Shown: in pieces, positions 12,144 through 23,891 of the stretch
How positions within the stretch are numbered: the stretch's first letter is position 1
Layout of the letters: every line of letters begins with the position of its first letter
Source: Terfezia claveryi
Lineage: Eukaryota > Ascomycota > Pezizomycetes > Pezizales > Pezizaceae
Assembly (NCBI GenBank): GCA_015179025.1
Contig: WHUX01000064.1
Location: 1 to 64,000 of the forward strand
DNA length: 64,000 nucleotides
Direction: 5' to 3'
Translations under genes and position numbers: made by a program
Notes under the pieces: model-generated
The model's database searches: none
Told to the model about the DNA's origin: nothing
The model's input: only the letters and a program-made list of their open reading frames with translations

Positions 12144-12956
12144 ATGGATTTCTATCTTGTACAACTACCATTTAACATGTCGGATACTCTTGATGCCTCA
12201 GGCTCCTCCTTCTCCTCCTCTGCCCCACTCTCTACCTTCTTCTATAAGCTTGATAATATCAAACGTCTATCACATAATGGTCACGGATATCATGCCTGGT
12301 CCTCCCAGGAACGTTTAATCATTATGTCCCATGATTATGAAGATTTATTCCAACCATCCGCTACTTCTCCTACTGATGATGCATTGCTCAAAATTTGGAA
12401 TAAGAGAACTGCAAGAGCTAAAATCCTTCTTATGTCGGTTGTTGAACAATCTCTCACAGCACTCATAGCGGAACAAGAAACAGCATACCAAGCCTGGATA
12501 CAATTACAGGAACGATTCGATCGTCGATCAGACTACAATCTCTTAAAGAACACTCGTTATGCTCTTCGAATTAAGATGAAAGAAGGAGATAGTATTATAC
12601 AGCATGTCAATAGCTTTGACTCGGAAATCTGTCAACTCATTGCTAAGCTAAATGAAACAGCTGCAACTTCTCCCTATCGTCATCTCTCTGCCTATCTCTC
12701 AAATGATACTATCAAAGCTCATCATCTCCTTATGACACTTCCTGACTCTTACGAAAATGTTGTTGACAATCTTCAATCCAAGACAGGCCTCAGATATCTC
12801 GACGTTCACACCCGTCTTCTTGAGTTAGCCTTCTCTTCTACTATTCCTGTCTCAAACAAAGCTCTTTTCACAAAACGGGACAACAATAACAACAACAACA
12901 ACAACAACAACAATAACAATAACAAGGTCAACAAGAAGCCAAACCCTCCTCAATAG
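12144..12956 (+). pseudogene. Copia gag with Asn tract
   Basis: A 270-codon frame reads like a UBN2-type copia gag: FYKLDNIKRLSHNGHGYHAW near the start, TAYQAWIQLQERFDRRSD in the middle, and a Ser-Tyr rich C-terminal part. It ends in a run of 14 Asn encoded by a (AAC/AAT)n microsatellite (about 12882-12924), then a TAG. The frame continues beyond the stop into a degenerate C..H..GH zinc-knuckle region, so the TAG looks like decay, not a natural end. Confidence 0.8.
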
Positions 12957-13239
12957 GGTAAATCGGCTCCTGTCACAGGAAACAACTGCAGCTGGTATCA
13001 TTCAAAAGGCAAGCCGTACCAAGGTCATACCTTCAAGACCTATCGAGCTCTCAAAGAGCACAACTCCTCAAAACTTGGTGCCCAAAACCCTCCTCCTTCT
13101 AGAAAGGAGATAGTCCCATATCGAGCAGCAACAGCTCAACAACTTTTTGATGATTCAGACAATGGCGTTGCCATGATAATCAAAGTTGTCCCATCTTCTC
13201 TTCAGATCTCTCCTCCTCCAAACACTCTGGTGTACCGAC

Positions 13240-16200
13240 TAACTATACTACATATGAGGTATGGATCCTTGACACAGGTGCTTCTTATCATATCACTGCT
13301 GATTTCTCTCATCTTCTAGAACCCACATAGTGCCGAACAGGCCTAACTGTTGGTGGAGGAAGAGTGATGTGGGCTACACATCAAGGGAAAGTTTCGTTGA
13401 ATATTGAAGTTGCTGGAAGTGTGATCTGTATTACTCTCTCTGATGTTTTGTATGTACCAGATTGGAATGAGGCTTGTTTGATTTCTTGGAGGAAGATTGA
13501 TGAATTGGGACGCTTTCGTTTATTGGGTGAAGATGGAATTTTGGAAGTTAAGAGAAAATTGGATAATTCAGTTGTTATTTCTGCATCACTTGATCACGGT
13601 TCCTACCAAGTATATCCTATTGTTCACCATGGAAAGATCTATATGGCTGCCACAGACTATTGGCATTGTGCCCTTGGTCACTCTTCAACTCGGATCTGGT
13701 CAGAAGCCAGTCAAATCTATGAAGATGGCAATCTCCTTCCCAAACGACCAACCTCATACTTCTGTGAATCATGTGCCAAATACAACTTGAAGCAGTCAGT
13801 ACCTACATCAATTGAGAAACCAAAAGGAACAAAACCCTTTGATCTAGTTCATTCTGATGTCATAGGTCCTTTAAAGTCGAATCTCTTGGAAAATGCAAGT
13901 ATATGTTAACTCTTATTGAAGATATATCTCGCTACTCTGAAGTAAAGTTCCTCTACAAAAAGAGTGATACTACTCACTTCATCAAAGCTTTTTGTAAAAA
14001 GGTTAACACAACAACTGAACAATACCCTCGATCATTCAGAACTGATCAAGGTGGTGAGTATATTAACATGGAACTGGAAGCTTACTTTGAAGAAAAAGGT
14101 ATCTAGCACCAGACTACCGCCGCCTATTCCCATAAATCCAATGGTATTGTAGAACGCTATAACCAAACTCTCACAAGTATGGTTCGACCTTCTCTCGATG
14201 ATGCACCCCCTACCTTTGGGCTGAAGCCTTTAACTGGGCTACCTATATCAAAAATAGATTGTCTCACTCTGCACTAAATGGGAAAACCCATGGAGGCTCT
14301 CTTTAACACCAAACCAACACTCTTATACCTTCGTCCTTTCTACTCCAAGTGTTTTGTACATATTCCTGAAGAAAAATAACTGGTTGGTTCAAAACTCGAA
14401 GCCAGAGCACTTGAAGGACATCTTGTTGGTTATACGGAATCAGGTCATATGTTTCGTATCTATATCCCATCTCAACGTAAGGTAGACACTTATAGACAAG
14501 TCAAGTTTGAACCATCATCATCTTATACCTCTATCGATGTTCACTTTCCTCCTCTACCTCCTACTACCGCTGATATACCATCAACACCACCTGTACCTCT
14601 TCGACCTTCTACTCCAACACCTACTACTACTACTCCGGATACTATAATTCCGTCTATTCCTCTACCTCCTCCTCCATCAAATCTACAAGAGTACGACCAA
14701 TACTCTGATGAGGATTCTGAGTCAGAGAGAGTTACCAAATCTCCAGTTGCTGGTCCCTCAACTCCTCCTCAACGAACAAGAGCCACTACACCTGCTGTAC
14801 TAAAGTCAAGTCGTTCTAAAGAGTTCACCGAACCTCCAGAAACTCCTAAGCTTGATTACAAGTCATACCTTAAACGTTCTAGGAAACAACCTGATCGTTA
14901 TACTAACTCTGGTTGGGCTCGACTTATAGCAGAACCTAATAGCTATAAAGAAGCTATGGCCTCCCTTGATGCAGATGCATAGCAACGAGCTATGCTTGAG
15001 GAACACCAGTCAATTATCGATGCTCATACATGGACGATCCATGATATATCAGAATTACCCTCAGGTAGATAACCTGTTAGCTTCAGGTAGGTATTTAAGG
15101 TCAAGCATAATGCAGATGGATCCGTTGAATGTCACAAAGCAAGAATCGTTGCTAAGGGCTATTCTCAACAAGAAGGCCTTGATTATGATGAAACATTCGC
15201 ACCAGTGACACAGTACGACTCCTTATGACTCATTATTGCCCTAGCAAATCACCTCTCTTTGGACATGGATCAACTTGACATCAAATCAGCTTTCTTGAAT
15301 GGTGATCTTATTGAAGAAATCTGGATGTTACCTCCTCCTGGTATCGGTCTAGATGGCAAGATTCTTCGACTTAACAAAGCCTTGTATGGATTAAAGCAAG
15401 CACCTCTCCAGTGGTTCGAAAGACTCTCCTCTGCACTTGCTAAACTCGGCTTCATCTCTCTTCCCTTTGATCCGTGTGTATTTATTAATATGGAACTCAA
15501 GGTAATACTTGTTGTTTATGTTGATGACATTACCGCAGTAGGCAAAACTCCCCAAATCAAGATTATTATTGAATATCTTAAGTCCTACTTTATAGTTACT
15601 ATCAAAGGCGGTCTCAACTACATACTCGGAATCGAAGTCATATCAACAGAGAAAGGACTACAACTCTCTCAATGCAATACATTACCAATATCCTCAAACG
15701 CTTTGGACTTAACAACTGTGATCAGTACTTACTCCCATCGATCCCAAAGTACAACTGGTTAAGGCTGATGGTTCAGAACCTCCTCATGAAGTACCTTGTA
15801 TCAATAGATGATTGGTTCTCTTATGTATCTCGTTACTTGTACACGTCCTGATCTTGCTTTCTCTGTTTCTTTTCTTTCACACTTCTTTCTCATCCTCTTA
15901 AGTGTCATCATACAGCTGTTAAAAGGGTTTTTCATTATCTTGTTGGAACTCATAATCTCTCTCTTTCATATCAATGTTCTCCTTCTACATCTCCTCTATT
16001 GCTTGTTGGTTATTCTGACGCTGATTATGCTGCTTGTCGTGATACCCGTCGGTCTGTTACTGTTATGTCTTTCTCCTTAAGGTTGTACTATATCCTGGTT
16101 GTCAAAGAAGTAGAACTCTGTCTCTGCCTCTACAACTGAATCCGAATATATGGCACTCTCAACAACCGCTCGTTAGGCACTCTGGTACATTCATGCATTC

Positions 16201-16430
16201 TCCCAACTTGGACATATAATACAGTCACCTTCATGCAGATAGCACTACCTCTATCAATGTTGCAGAAACCCTTGTCAACAATCCTCGAACGAAGCACATT
16301 GAGTTGCATATCATTTCACAAGAGAACAACTTATCCTCAAGACTTTACCCTTAGTCATGTCTCACTAATAAAAACTACTGACCTTATACTAAAGGTTCCT
16401 TCCTGTACTCCTTCACTATCATACTAATAG
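13240..16430 (+). pseudogene. Copia pol (protease, integrase, reverse transcriptase, RNase H), decayed
   Basis: Recognisable pieces in order: protease WILDTGASYHIT (about 13261); GAG-pre-integrase module with WHCALGHSSTRIW and CESCAKYNL; integrase with DVIGPL, FRTDQGGEY and SNGIVERYNQTL; reverse transcriptase with LDIKSAFLNGDL, LYGLKQAPLQWFE and the catalytic YVDD (about 15508); RNase H with TRPDLAFSVSFLS. Stops and frameshifts separate them, and some frameshifts lie in T- or A-rich runs. Non-autonomous. Confidence 0.85.
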
Positions 16431-16442
16431 TCTCGGCTTACA

Positions 16443-16455
16443 GAATGAGAGAGAG
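16443..16455 (+). promoter_or_regulatory. Polypurine tract of copia element 1
   Basis: gaatgagagagag ends exactly at the first base of the 3' LTR, the position of the plus-strand primer tract. Confidence 0.65.
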
Positions 16456-16954
16456 TGTTGCGCATACATTCTGTGCCTCTCATGTCATTATTTTTCCTAT
16501 TTCGGCATATATATTTTCTACTATATCGTCATATGTTTCTCTATTATGATATTTACTTCTATCTATTCTATCTAGTTCTATTACGATATCTATATCATGT
16601 CTTACATGCAGCTTACTCTGTACTGTCATACTCACATGTTTATATATCTATGCTCATTATTTCCCACACTGTCTTACCTGAATATTATATGCATATAACC
16701 TTTCTACTTATGGATATCTCTTCATTACTTCCTATTTAAGTAAAGCTATTATATGTTTCCTTTACACTCTATATTATGTATTTAAGGCTGGTGTTTACCC
16801 GCTCCTGTAGATAGTTAATCAAGCAACTCACACTGCACTCGCACTCTCCACATATCGTACTCGCTTCTGTGATCCTCGCTATCCCTCCATAATCTCCGCT
16901 GGTTACCACGCTACTTCTTACGCTGTCCCGCTACCTATTTTATCCATTTTAATA
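16456..16954 (+). repeat. 3' LTR of copia element 1
   Basis: Near-identical to the 5' LTR, starting TGTTGCGCATACATTC and ending TTTAATA. It differs by scattered single-base changes and short indels. Confidence 0.9.
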
Positions 16955-16974
16955 ATCCTTCTCCTATTTAAATG

Positions 16975-17722
16975 ACACAAGAAGCGGGTCCAGCCTCCTG
17001 AGCCTAAGAAACAACAAAGGAAACAACAAAACAAACCCGCAACCAAGGTATCTACAACCGTAATAAACCTTTACTGCTAGGCTAATATGAGGTTGAGGTT
17101 AGACAATAAAGTCTCAACCAGATCCTTAAAAACTTCCTTATCTCTCTTTCATCTTCCGTAACTACCTCGTTGACCAGGTCTCTAATATTTGGAAATGAGA
17201 CATACTGAGTCCTCCAACCCAAAGTGCCACCCTGCCATAATAATAGGGAGTTCCCTATTTGTTATTGGTCCATCATATTCCTAAATCGTTGGCCTAGGTT
17301 TTTTAAGAAACTCTATTATTCATCTGGTTGTTCTTGCCAGCTTTTCACGGTGGCTTCAGTTGGCTGTTCTCGGTAGGGTCGTGTTGTGCCGAGTTGTGTT
17401 GTTGGCCTTTTACAACTGAGAAAACATGAGTTTCTTTGAAATACTTCCAAATTACATTCGTGATATATGCTTAGAGACCCTTTTTAAGGATTGGCTTACT
17501 AATAACTGGAATAAGGATCAGCAGCGTACCTATGTTTTGAGAATTCTCGATATTAGGATCATCTTGAATTCCTTCAGTAGCAATATCCAGAACGTTCATG
17601 GCATTGAAAACCATGATCATTTGGTGGGCCCAGTCTTCGTAGTTGTTCAGTCCTTCGAAGTGCTCCATATTATTATGGAAATTTTTCTTCTGCTGGTCGA
17701 AAATCTTTTGCAAGGGCGAAAG
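16975..17722 (-). pseudogene. Older gag remnant, split by copia element 2
   Basis: On the minus strand a gag-like frame reads FDQQKKNFHNNMEHFEGLN, YEDWAHQMIMVFNAMNVLD and IATEGIQDD (17722 to about 17530), then continues with shifts towards a basic, Gln- and Lys-rich end near 17000. The L/FEGxNNYxxW...M...L order is typical of copia gag. The frame is cut at 17722 by the target duplication of copia element 2; its upstream part should lie at 22508 and beyond. Confidence 0.55.
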
Positions 17723-17961
17723 TATAGGAAATACTCTTCCAATACATGTGCAACCATGTGAGTACATCAACAACATATAGACATAGAGGCATGTGGATAA
17801 GAAGGCATATGACAAGCATGTACGAATACGGAGGAGATATGTATATATAGACTGCTAGAACCCCTAAAGCAGAGATATAGATCAAGCAAGCAATACATCT
17901 CTCTTACAGATCAATCCCCAATATCTACGTTCATATATCCTAAGATCTCATAATCCTTACG
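17723..17961 (+). repeat. 5' LTR of copia element 2
   Basis: Starts tataggaaatactc, where the 3' copy has the canonical tgtaggaaatactc, and ends ccttacg. A TATA-like tatgtatatatagac lies near 17837-17851. Confidence 0.93.
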
Positions 17962-17978
17962 GGTTATGAGCCCGGAGC
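17962..17978 (+). promoter_or_regulatory. Primer binding site of copia element 2
   Basis: ggttatgagcccggagc abuts the LTR and is complementary to the anticodon stem-loop of initiator tRNA-Met. Confidence 0.7.
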
Positions 17979-20900
17979 TTGAGCTTCAAAAGCACCACTT
18001 CAACAATGTCAAGCTTTGCAGAAGCCTCAGGGTCGGGCAACGACTCAATGAGGCCTCCAGAAGCCCCCAAAAGCACGAACACCACACCTGATCGAAAAAT
18101 AACCACACTCATGACCAAACTAAATGGATCAGACAATTACCCTGAATGGGTCACAACTATGAAACTCTACTTCCAAATGATCCAACTAGGAGACCATCAA
18201 GCATGGGATATTATTGAAGGAACATACCGAAAACCTCCAGATAAGCCACAAGAATGGCTGGACGGGAATCACTACATTCTTCTTACCATCCTAAAAAATA
18301 GCGAACCCCAAGTTCGTAGTCGAATTGCGACAGTAGAAAAAGCCAAAGACGCCTGAAATACCCTCAAACAAGCCTATGAAGGAAGAACAGCAACTGAATT
18401 CCATTCTTTATTAAGAAGCTTGGTATATCTCCACTATGACGATAGAAAACACTCGATCTCAGAGCACATCACAGCATATGAAAAACTTTGGAATACCTTC
18501 TCAGGCATTATTGCTCGAGCAGACCTTACCAAGGATACTGGATTTGGTAAAGGATTACTGGCCTTCTCTAGATGTGAGCAAGTTAAAACCGAATTTCTAC
18601 TCATGTCACTACCTACATTCTATGCAAGTACTGTAGAAAATGTCAGGTCAAAAGAACAAACCTACGACGATACTGCATGGAAAATAAACGAATACATTAC
18701 CGCTAGGCAAAAAGGCCAAAACCAACACAAGGAAAACAACAGCAACCCATTGGTTCAAAGAATAGCCTTGAATGATAAATGTTGCAGCTACTGCATAGGT
18801 AAGGTATGGCAAGGTCTCAATCACAATGAAAACGAATGTTATACCAAGAAAAGGGAACAAGGGAATGCTACCAAACGCTAGAAACGAAAGAAGGATAAAG
18901 AAGCCATTATTGTGCAGATAACAATAGGAAAAGCAGACGGAGGACCAACAGGAGCATACCAATATGATACGGCTGCATCTCATCATACAACAAACGAACT
19001 TGGAAGGCTATCGGAAATACAGGACAATCTCAACCTAGTGGTAAAAGGACATAATGGAGCAGAATCCATCTGTACCACTATGGGTACACTGACACTCCAA
19101 TGTAATGGAAGAACGATATACTATAAAGAATGCCTATATAATCCAACATATAGCAATATCATCAGTGGAGAAAGGATGCCGCATAAACATACCCTTCAAG
19201 TGCAGGGAAAATCAGCCAGATTGTGGAAGGGGAAAAATGTTATATATAACATAAAAAGAGACATAAAAGGCGCCCTCTGGATAATACCCAATAAAGTCAC
19301 ATTATAGCAATTAGCTATCCAACCACCAAAGGCTGCCCTCGCCCAATTAACCACTGAAACCGAATTAGCTATCCAACCATCAAAGGCTACCCTCGCCCAA
19401 TTAACCACTGAAACCACCCAATCAGCTATCCAACAACTAAAAATCCTACATGAACGATATGGGCATATCTCACTCAATACCTTAAAAAATCTCCCCGAAT
19501 ATCAGTTACTAGGCAAAATAATCCAACCAACAATTACCTGCGAGGCATGTCAGCTCAGCAAAGCAACAAAACTACCAGCAAAAAGCGGACAAGGGATAAG
19601 GACATCTAAACCATTGGAACAATTACATGCAGACTTAGTTGGGCCTATAGATCCAATGACCCTTGCCAGCCAATATAAATATCTCCTACTAGTAACCGAT
19701 GACTATAGGAGATATATAATAGCAAGAGCTCTAAGAAATAAGAGCGATGCAGCAGGAGCACTTATTGGAATTATTAATGCTCTAGAAAATAAGACCACCC
19801 ACCAATACAAAGTTGTCCAAATACAAGCAGACTGGGGAGGCGAATTCCATACTCTCAAACTTGATACTGAACTTCAGCAAAGGGGAATCACCCTTAAAGA
19901 AACTGTACCAAGGCATAGCGAAACTAATGCTATAGCAAAAAGAACAAATAGAACCATTATGACAATGAGCAGAACAGCCTTACTAGCAGCGAATATGCCA
20001 AAAAACCTCTGGGACAAAGCTACCCACTGGGCAGTATACACAAAAAACCGAGTTCCCCATAAAGGCCTAAATGGAAAAATTCCTATTGAAGTACTATTCA
20101 ATAAAAATGCCTTGCAAGAACGCACAAATCTAAGACCATTCGGCCAAAAAGTCATTTGCTTTAACTATGAGAATAAAGCCTCAGATAAATTAGCCCCTCG
20201 AGGGTATACTGCTCGAATCGTTGGATATACAACTACATTTGGTACATATATAATGATCAATGAAAAAGGAAAATGCACCTTAGCTAAAAATCCCGCAAAA
20301 GCTCAAGAAAGCGAGCTCGAAAAAGCCCAAGAAAGCGAGCTCGGAAAAGCTCAAAAAAGCGAGCTCGGAAAAGCTCAAGAAAACGAGCTCAGAAAAGATC
20401 AAGAATACGAGCTCCAAAAAGGTCAAGAAAGCGAGCTCAAAAAAACCCAAGAAACTGAGCTCGGAAAAGCTCAAGAAAGCGAGCTCGAAAAAGCTCAAGA
20501 AAGCGAGCTTGGAAAAGCTGAAGAAAGCGAGCTCGGAAAAGCTCAAGAAAGCGACCTCGCAAAAGCTCAACAAAGCACTCAAGACCCCACCCTGCAGCAA
20601 GGGAGGCATCAGAAAAGTGCTGCAGAATGGATAGAAGAACTTGAGGAACGAAAATCTAAAAGACAACGAAAGGCCACTGAGAAAGCTATGATCAAGGTCA
20701 CTGAAAAAGCCACGATCAGAATAGTCAACTCTGACCATCCAACAGATGCACAAACCAGATCCTCTGCACAAGCACATGAATGGGCAAAAGCACGAACTAA
20801 AGAAAGAGAGCAATTGCAGAAATATGGCGTATTCACAAGAATCACTAAAGAAGATATCCCAGAAGGGACCAAGATTGTAGACACCAAATGGGTCTATACA

Positions 20901-22247
20901 ATAAAGCGAAAATTAGACGGAAGTATTGAGAAATACAAAGCCAGAAAAGTAGGGAGAGGATTTACTCAGGAGGATGGGATCAACTATGATTCCGACAAAA
21001 CCTACGCACAAATGATGAGATCCGAAACATTGAAAATACTGCTTATACTGGCCATGTATAAAAAATGGAGAATTCGGCAGTGGGACGTGGTAGCCGCCTA
21101 CTTGCAGGCTCTTTTACATCATGATGTCTATATTTCGGATATAAATGAAAATGGAGAGACTGAATACTGGAAGCTTAATAAAGCTCTATAGGGGCTAAAA
21201 CAAGTAGGGCATGAGTGGTTTAAGACATTAGAGAAGATCCTAGCACTTGCAGGACTCTATCAATGCATTGGAGATGAAGGGACCTACACAAACCATGATA
21301 ATTCCTTCATTCTGGGAACTCATGTCGATGACCTTATAGGAATTGCAGATAATGAGACAATACTCAAAGAATTCGAAGAAAAAATCGAGGAAAAAATTAA
21401 GCTTGAGAAACGTGGGAATCCAGAGAAACTCCTAGGAATTGAGCTTAAGTGGAACAACACAAATACGGAAGTCATAATGACCCAAAAGGCACTTATAGAA
21501 ACAATGGCCTCAAAATACCTCCTCCACGGCGAACCGCAACATAAGAATTCCTTACCCATTAATCCAGAAGTATATGGCGACTCTAATGACCATTTTGAAG
21601 ATGCTAAGAAATATCAAGCACTTACAGGAGGACTACTTTATATTGCAAGAATGACAAGACCTGAGATATCTATCCATGTCAACCTTTTGGGATGGCGAGC
21701 ATCTAAACCTTCCACAACAAATTATAGAGCTGCTTTAACTATTCTCCAATATCTCCAGAACACCAAGCATTTAGGACTAATTCTATACAAACCTACGGAT
21801 TTACACCTCGTCATATATGTAGATGCATCCTATGGTAGTGAACAAGCAAGATCCCAAACAGGAGTACTCATGACTCTCGGTGATCAACCAGTAGGATGGT
21901 ACAGTCGCCGTCAGGATACTGTATCCTTGTCAATCACTGAAGCAGAATATATTGCTGCATGTGAAGGAGCCAAAGATGCAGCTTGGGCATAACAACTCTT
22001 AGATGAACTTGGATTATCACTAAAACCTACGGTAAAAACAGATAGTGAAGGAACCTTCAACCTAGCTCATACCTCTCGCTGTTTAAGACGAACTAGACAT
22101 ATTGAACATCGATACTACTATCTACGCTAACAAGTACAAGCAGAAAAATTAGCCATAACAACTATCCCAGGTAAGGAAATCCAGCGGATATTCTTACCAA
22201 GATTACGCCCATGGTTACCATTAAAAAATGGCAAGACCGGTAGATGA
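17979..22247 (+). pseudogene. Copia gag-pol in one frame, six internal stops
   Basis: One frame of about 1420 codons stays open except for stops at 18354 (TGA), 18879, 19305, 21189 (TAG), 21990 and 22128 (TAA), and ends with TGA at 22245. Gag has LNGSDNYPEWVTTMKLYF and a C-rich zinc region. Protease is QYDTAASHHTT, with DTAA in place of DTGA/DSGA. The GAG-pre-integrase module reads HERYGHISLNTLKNLP. Integrase has ADLVGPI, QADWGGEF and SETNAIAKRTNRTI. An 8-residue repeat linker follows. Reverse transcriptase has WDVVAAYLQA and THVDDLIG. RNase H has YVDASYGSEQARSQTG and SLSITEAEYIAA. Gag and pol share one frame with no frameshift site seen. Loss of Gln and Trp codons to stops is the main damage. 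Confidence 0.92.
20292..20580 (+). repeat. Twelve copies of a 24-bp repeat inside copia pol
   Basis: The unit encodes KAQESELG, with variants such as KDQEYELQ and KAEESELG. It forms a charged, probably helical linker between integrase and reverse transcriptase. Most units contain GAGCTC. Both DNA strands stay open across the array. Confidence 0.92.
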
Positions 22248-22254
22248 GATTGGT

Positions 22255-22268
22255 AGAGTAGAGGAGGG
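22255..22268 (+). promoter_or_regulatory. Polypurine tract of copia element 2
   Basis: agagtagaggaggg, an all-purine stretch with one T, ends at the base before the 3' LTR. Confidence 0.75.
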
Positions 22269-22507
22269 TGTAGGAAATACTCTTCCAATACATGTGCAAC
22301 CATGTGAGTACGTCAACAATATATGGACATAGAGGCATGTGGATAAGAAGGTATATGACAAGCATGTGCGAATACGGAGGAGATATGTATATATAGACTG
22401 CTAGAACCCCTAAAGCAGAGATATAGATCAAGCAAGCAATACATCTCTCTTACAGATCAATCCCCAATATCTACGTTCATATATCCTAAGATCTCATAAT
22501 CCTTACG
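22269..22507 (+). repeat. 3' LTR of copia element 2
   Basis: Same 239 bp as the 5' LTR with about six transitions, followed by the target duplication gaaag. Confidence 0.93.
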
Positions 22508-22632
22508 GAAAGAACGGCTTGTGACAATAGTGGTTCGTTGAGGTTGTAAAAGGGGCTTGCGGAAGAATTTCTCGAGAAACCTTACAGCCGCTGAACTGCT
22601 TTCATTCGGGTTCAAAGTTCTGCATCTCTCTA

Positions 22633-23454
22633 CAGATGAACCTCATTACAAGCATACCTAATATAAGCATATATTGGTTACAAGCATACCTCCAGTGTTC
22701 CCACACAGTAAATAAGCATATTTTGATTATAAGAATATTCTTATTTTTTTGGCTTAGTCACCATACATATTTTTGTAACCAGAGATACGCGTTGCTCAAT
22801 TAGGTATGTTTATAGATGAGAAATAGCCCACAACAACAGAGCTCGCACACCTATAGGTTGAACACGCAGGCGAATACCCCAGATCACCAAATATACACCT
22901 CCACACTACTAATCTCCAACAGAATCCACATGAAATCTGCACAAAGATAGTGACAAGCATGGTCGGAGGCGGCGGAGTGGCAAACAATTGGAACATATGC
23001 GGAACAAAGCCCGAACTGAACATGGCGATATATCAAATACTGGTCGAATCGGAAAATCTTAAGAAGGCATTTACGCTCCCTAATTAGTAACATTCGGAAT
23101 CCCAAAAAGACCTCGTAGACCATTCGATATCGACCCAGTATAAATACAAAGCCTTCACTCTCAATCGAAGCGGGATATACGATGAATTAGACTCCGCATT
23201 ATATCACTGGCAGGAGGCATGGTCAGCGCACGATCACTGATTTCATGGGCCATTCTGCATCCGTAACCTCCTCCTCCTCTTGGTCTCCTATTATTTCCAT
23301 GCCTATCTCGTACCCATAGTCTCATTCTATACCTCTTCTTAAGCCCACGCTACCTTCCTTCCATATGTACTTAATTCCCCTGAATATAAGAATATATTGG
23401 TTACAAGCATACCCCACCTGGCCCCGGCGATATGCTTGTAATGGGGTTCATCTG
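22633..23454. mobile_element. Pogo/Tigger-type DNA transposon relic, 822 bp
   Basis: Terminal inverted repeats of about 24 bp: CAGATGAACCTCATTACAAG at the left, and the reverse complement of the right end begins CAGATGAACCCCATTACAAG. TA dinucleotides flank both (22631-22632, 23455-23456). Plus-strand fragments inside resemble the N-terminal HTH region of pogo transposases: WRYIKYW near 23020, a Pro-Lys-Arg-Pro-Arg-like block near 23100, and ELDSALYHWQEAW near 23185 that matches the CENP-B-type second HTH. Frames are broken and no DDE domain is present, so it is non-autonomous. Confidence 0.75.
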
Positions 23455-23499
23455 TAGATGAATCGATTGGTGTAGGGAAATACCGTGGATATCTATTCT

Positions 23500-23700
23500 A
23501 TCTTGATCCGGGCTCATAAGCTGTTGGAAAACACAGTTATGAGTAGCATATGTACGTATGTGCGTATGTTGCATTTATATGTGTATTTAATTCTCGATCT
23601 CTACTCTACGTGCCTCCATCTTATATACATAAGAGGGCTTACTACGATGGCCGTATGACGTAGATTACGTATGTGGAACGAGTATGTAGTAATGTGAGCC
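23500..23700 (-). repeat. Copia LTR/primer-site relic
   Basis: Read on the minus strand, ttatgagcccggatc (about 23505-23519) has the same initiator tRNA-Met-like primer core as the two copia elements above. It is preceded by LTR-like AT-rich sequence with tatataagatgg. No matching gag was found beyond it on the minus strand. Confidence 0.4.
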
Positions 23701-23714
23701 ACATTTTAGACAGT

Positions 23715-23885
23715 TTATAGCATCGCATATCACCGTCAAAATAAACTCAGAAATAGATGTGCAAATAAGCCTAGAAATCCACGTCCAAAACAACCCAGAT
23801 ATCGTGCAAATGATTCTAGGAATCACCGTCCAAATCAGCGCAGTTATCACCATGCAAACAAGCCTAGCAATCAGCAGCCAAGTTT
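23715..23885. repeat. Degenerate 24-bp tandem repeat
   Basis: About seven diverged units of roughly 24 bp recur, with words like caccgtcaaaat, gcaaataagcctagaaat, cgtccaaat and gcaaacaagcctagcaat. On the plus strand they give 8-residue units with a Q-x-S pattern; the minus strand is also open and rich in Ile and Trp. It ends at the TA before the next transposon. Confidence 0.6.
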
Positions 23886-23891
23886 TTGTTA

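Larger units (their letters stand above)
11566..16954 (+). mobile_element. Ty1/copia element with two LTRs, decayed, nested in the gypsy element
   Basis: LTRs of about 500 bp begin TGTTGC...CATACATTCTGTG at 11566 and 16456 and end TTTAATA at 12073 and 16954. They are very similar by eye. Between them are a primer site, gag, protease, integrase, reverse transcriptase and RNase H in copia order, and a purine tract directly before the 3' LTR. Frames are broken by stops and a few frameshifts. I could not find a clear 5-bp target duplication, so one flank may have been rearranged. Confidence 0.9.
17723..22507 (+). mobile_element. Ty1/copia element 2, nearly intact
   Basis: Two 239-bp LTRs, a 5-bp target duplication gaaag (17718-17722 and 22508-22512), a primer site, one continuous gag-pol frame and a purine tract define a complete insertion. 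By eye the LTRs differ at about six positions, all transitions. The element inserted into an older minus-strand gag. Of the retroelements here it is the youngest-looking. Confidence 0.95.

Noticed and set aside
20280..20813. 177-codon minus-strand ORF with Phe/Leu/Ser octads
   Set aside because: It is the antisense of the KAQESELG repeat array in copia pol.
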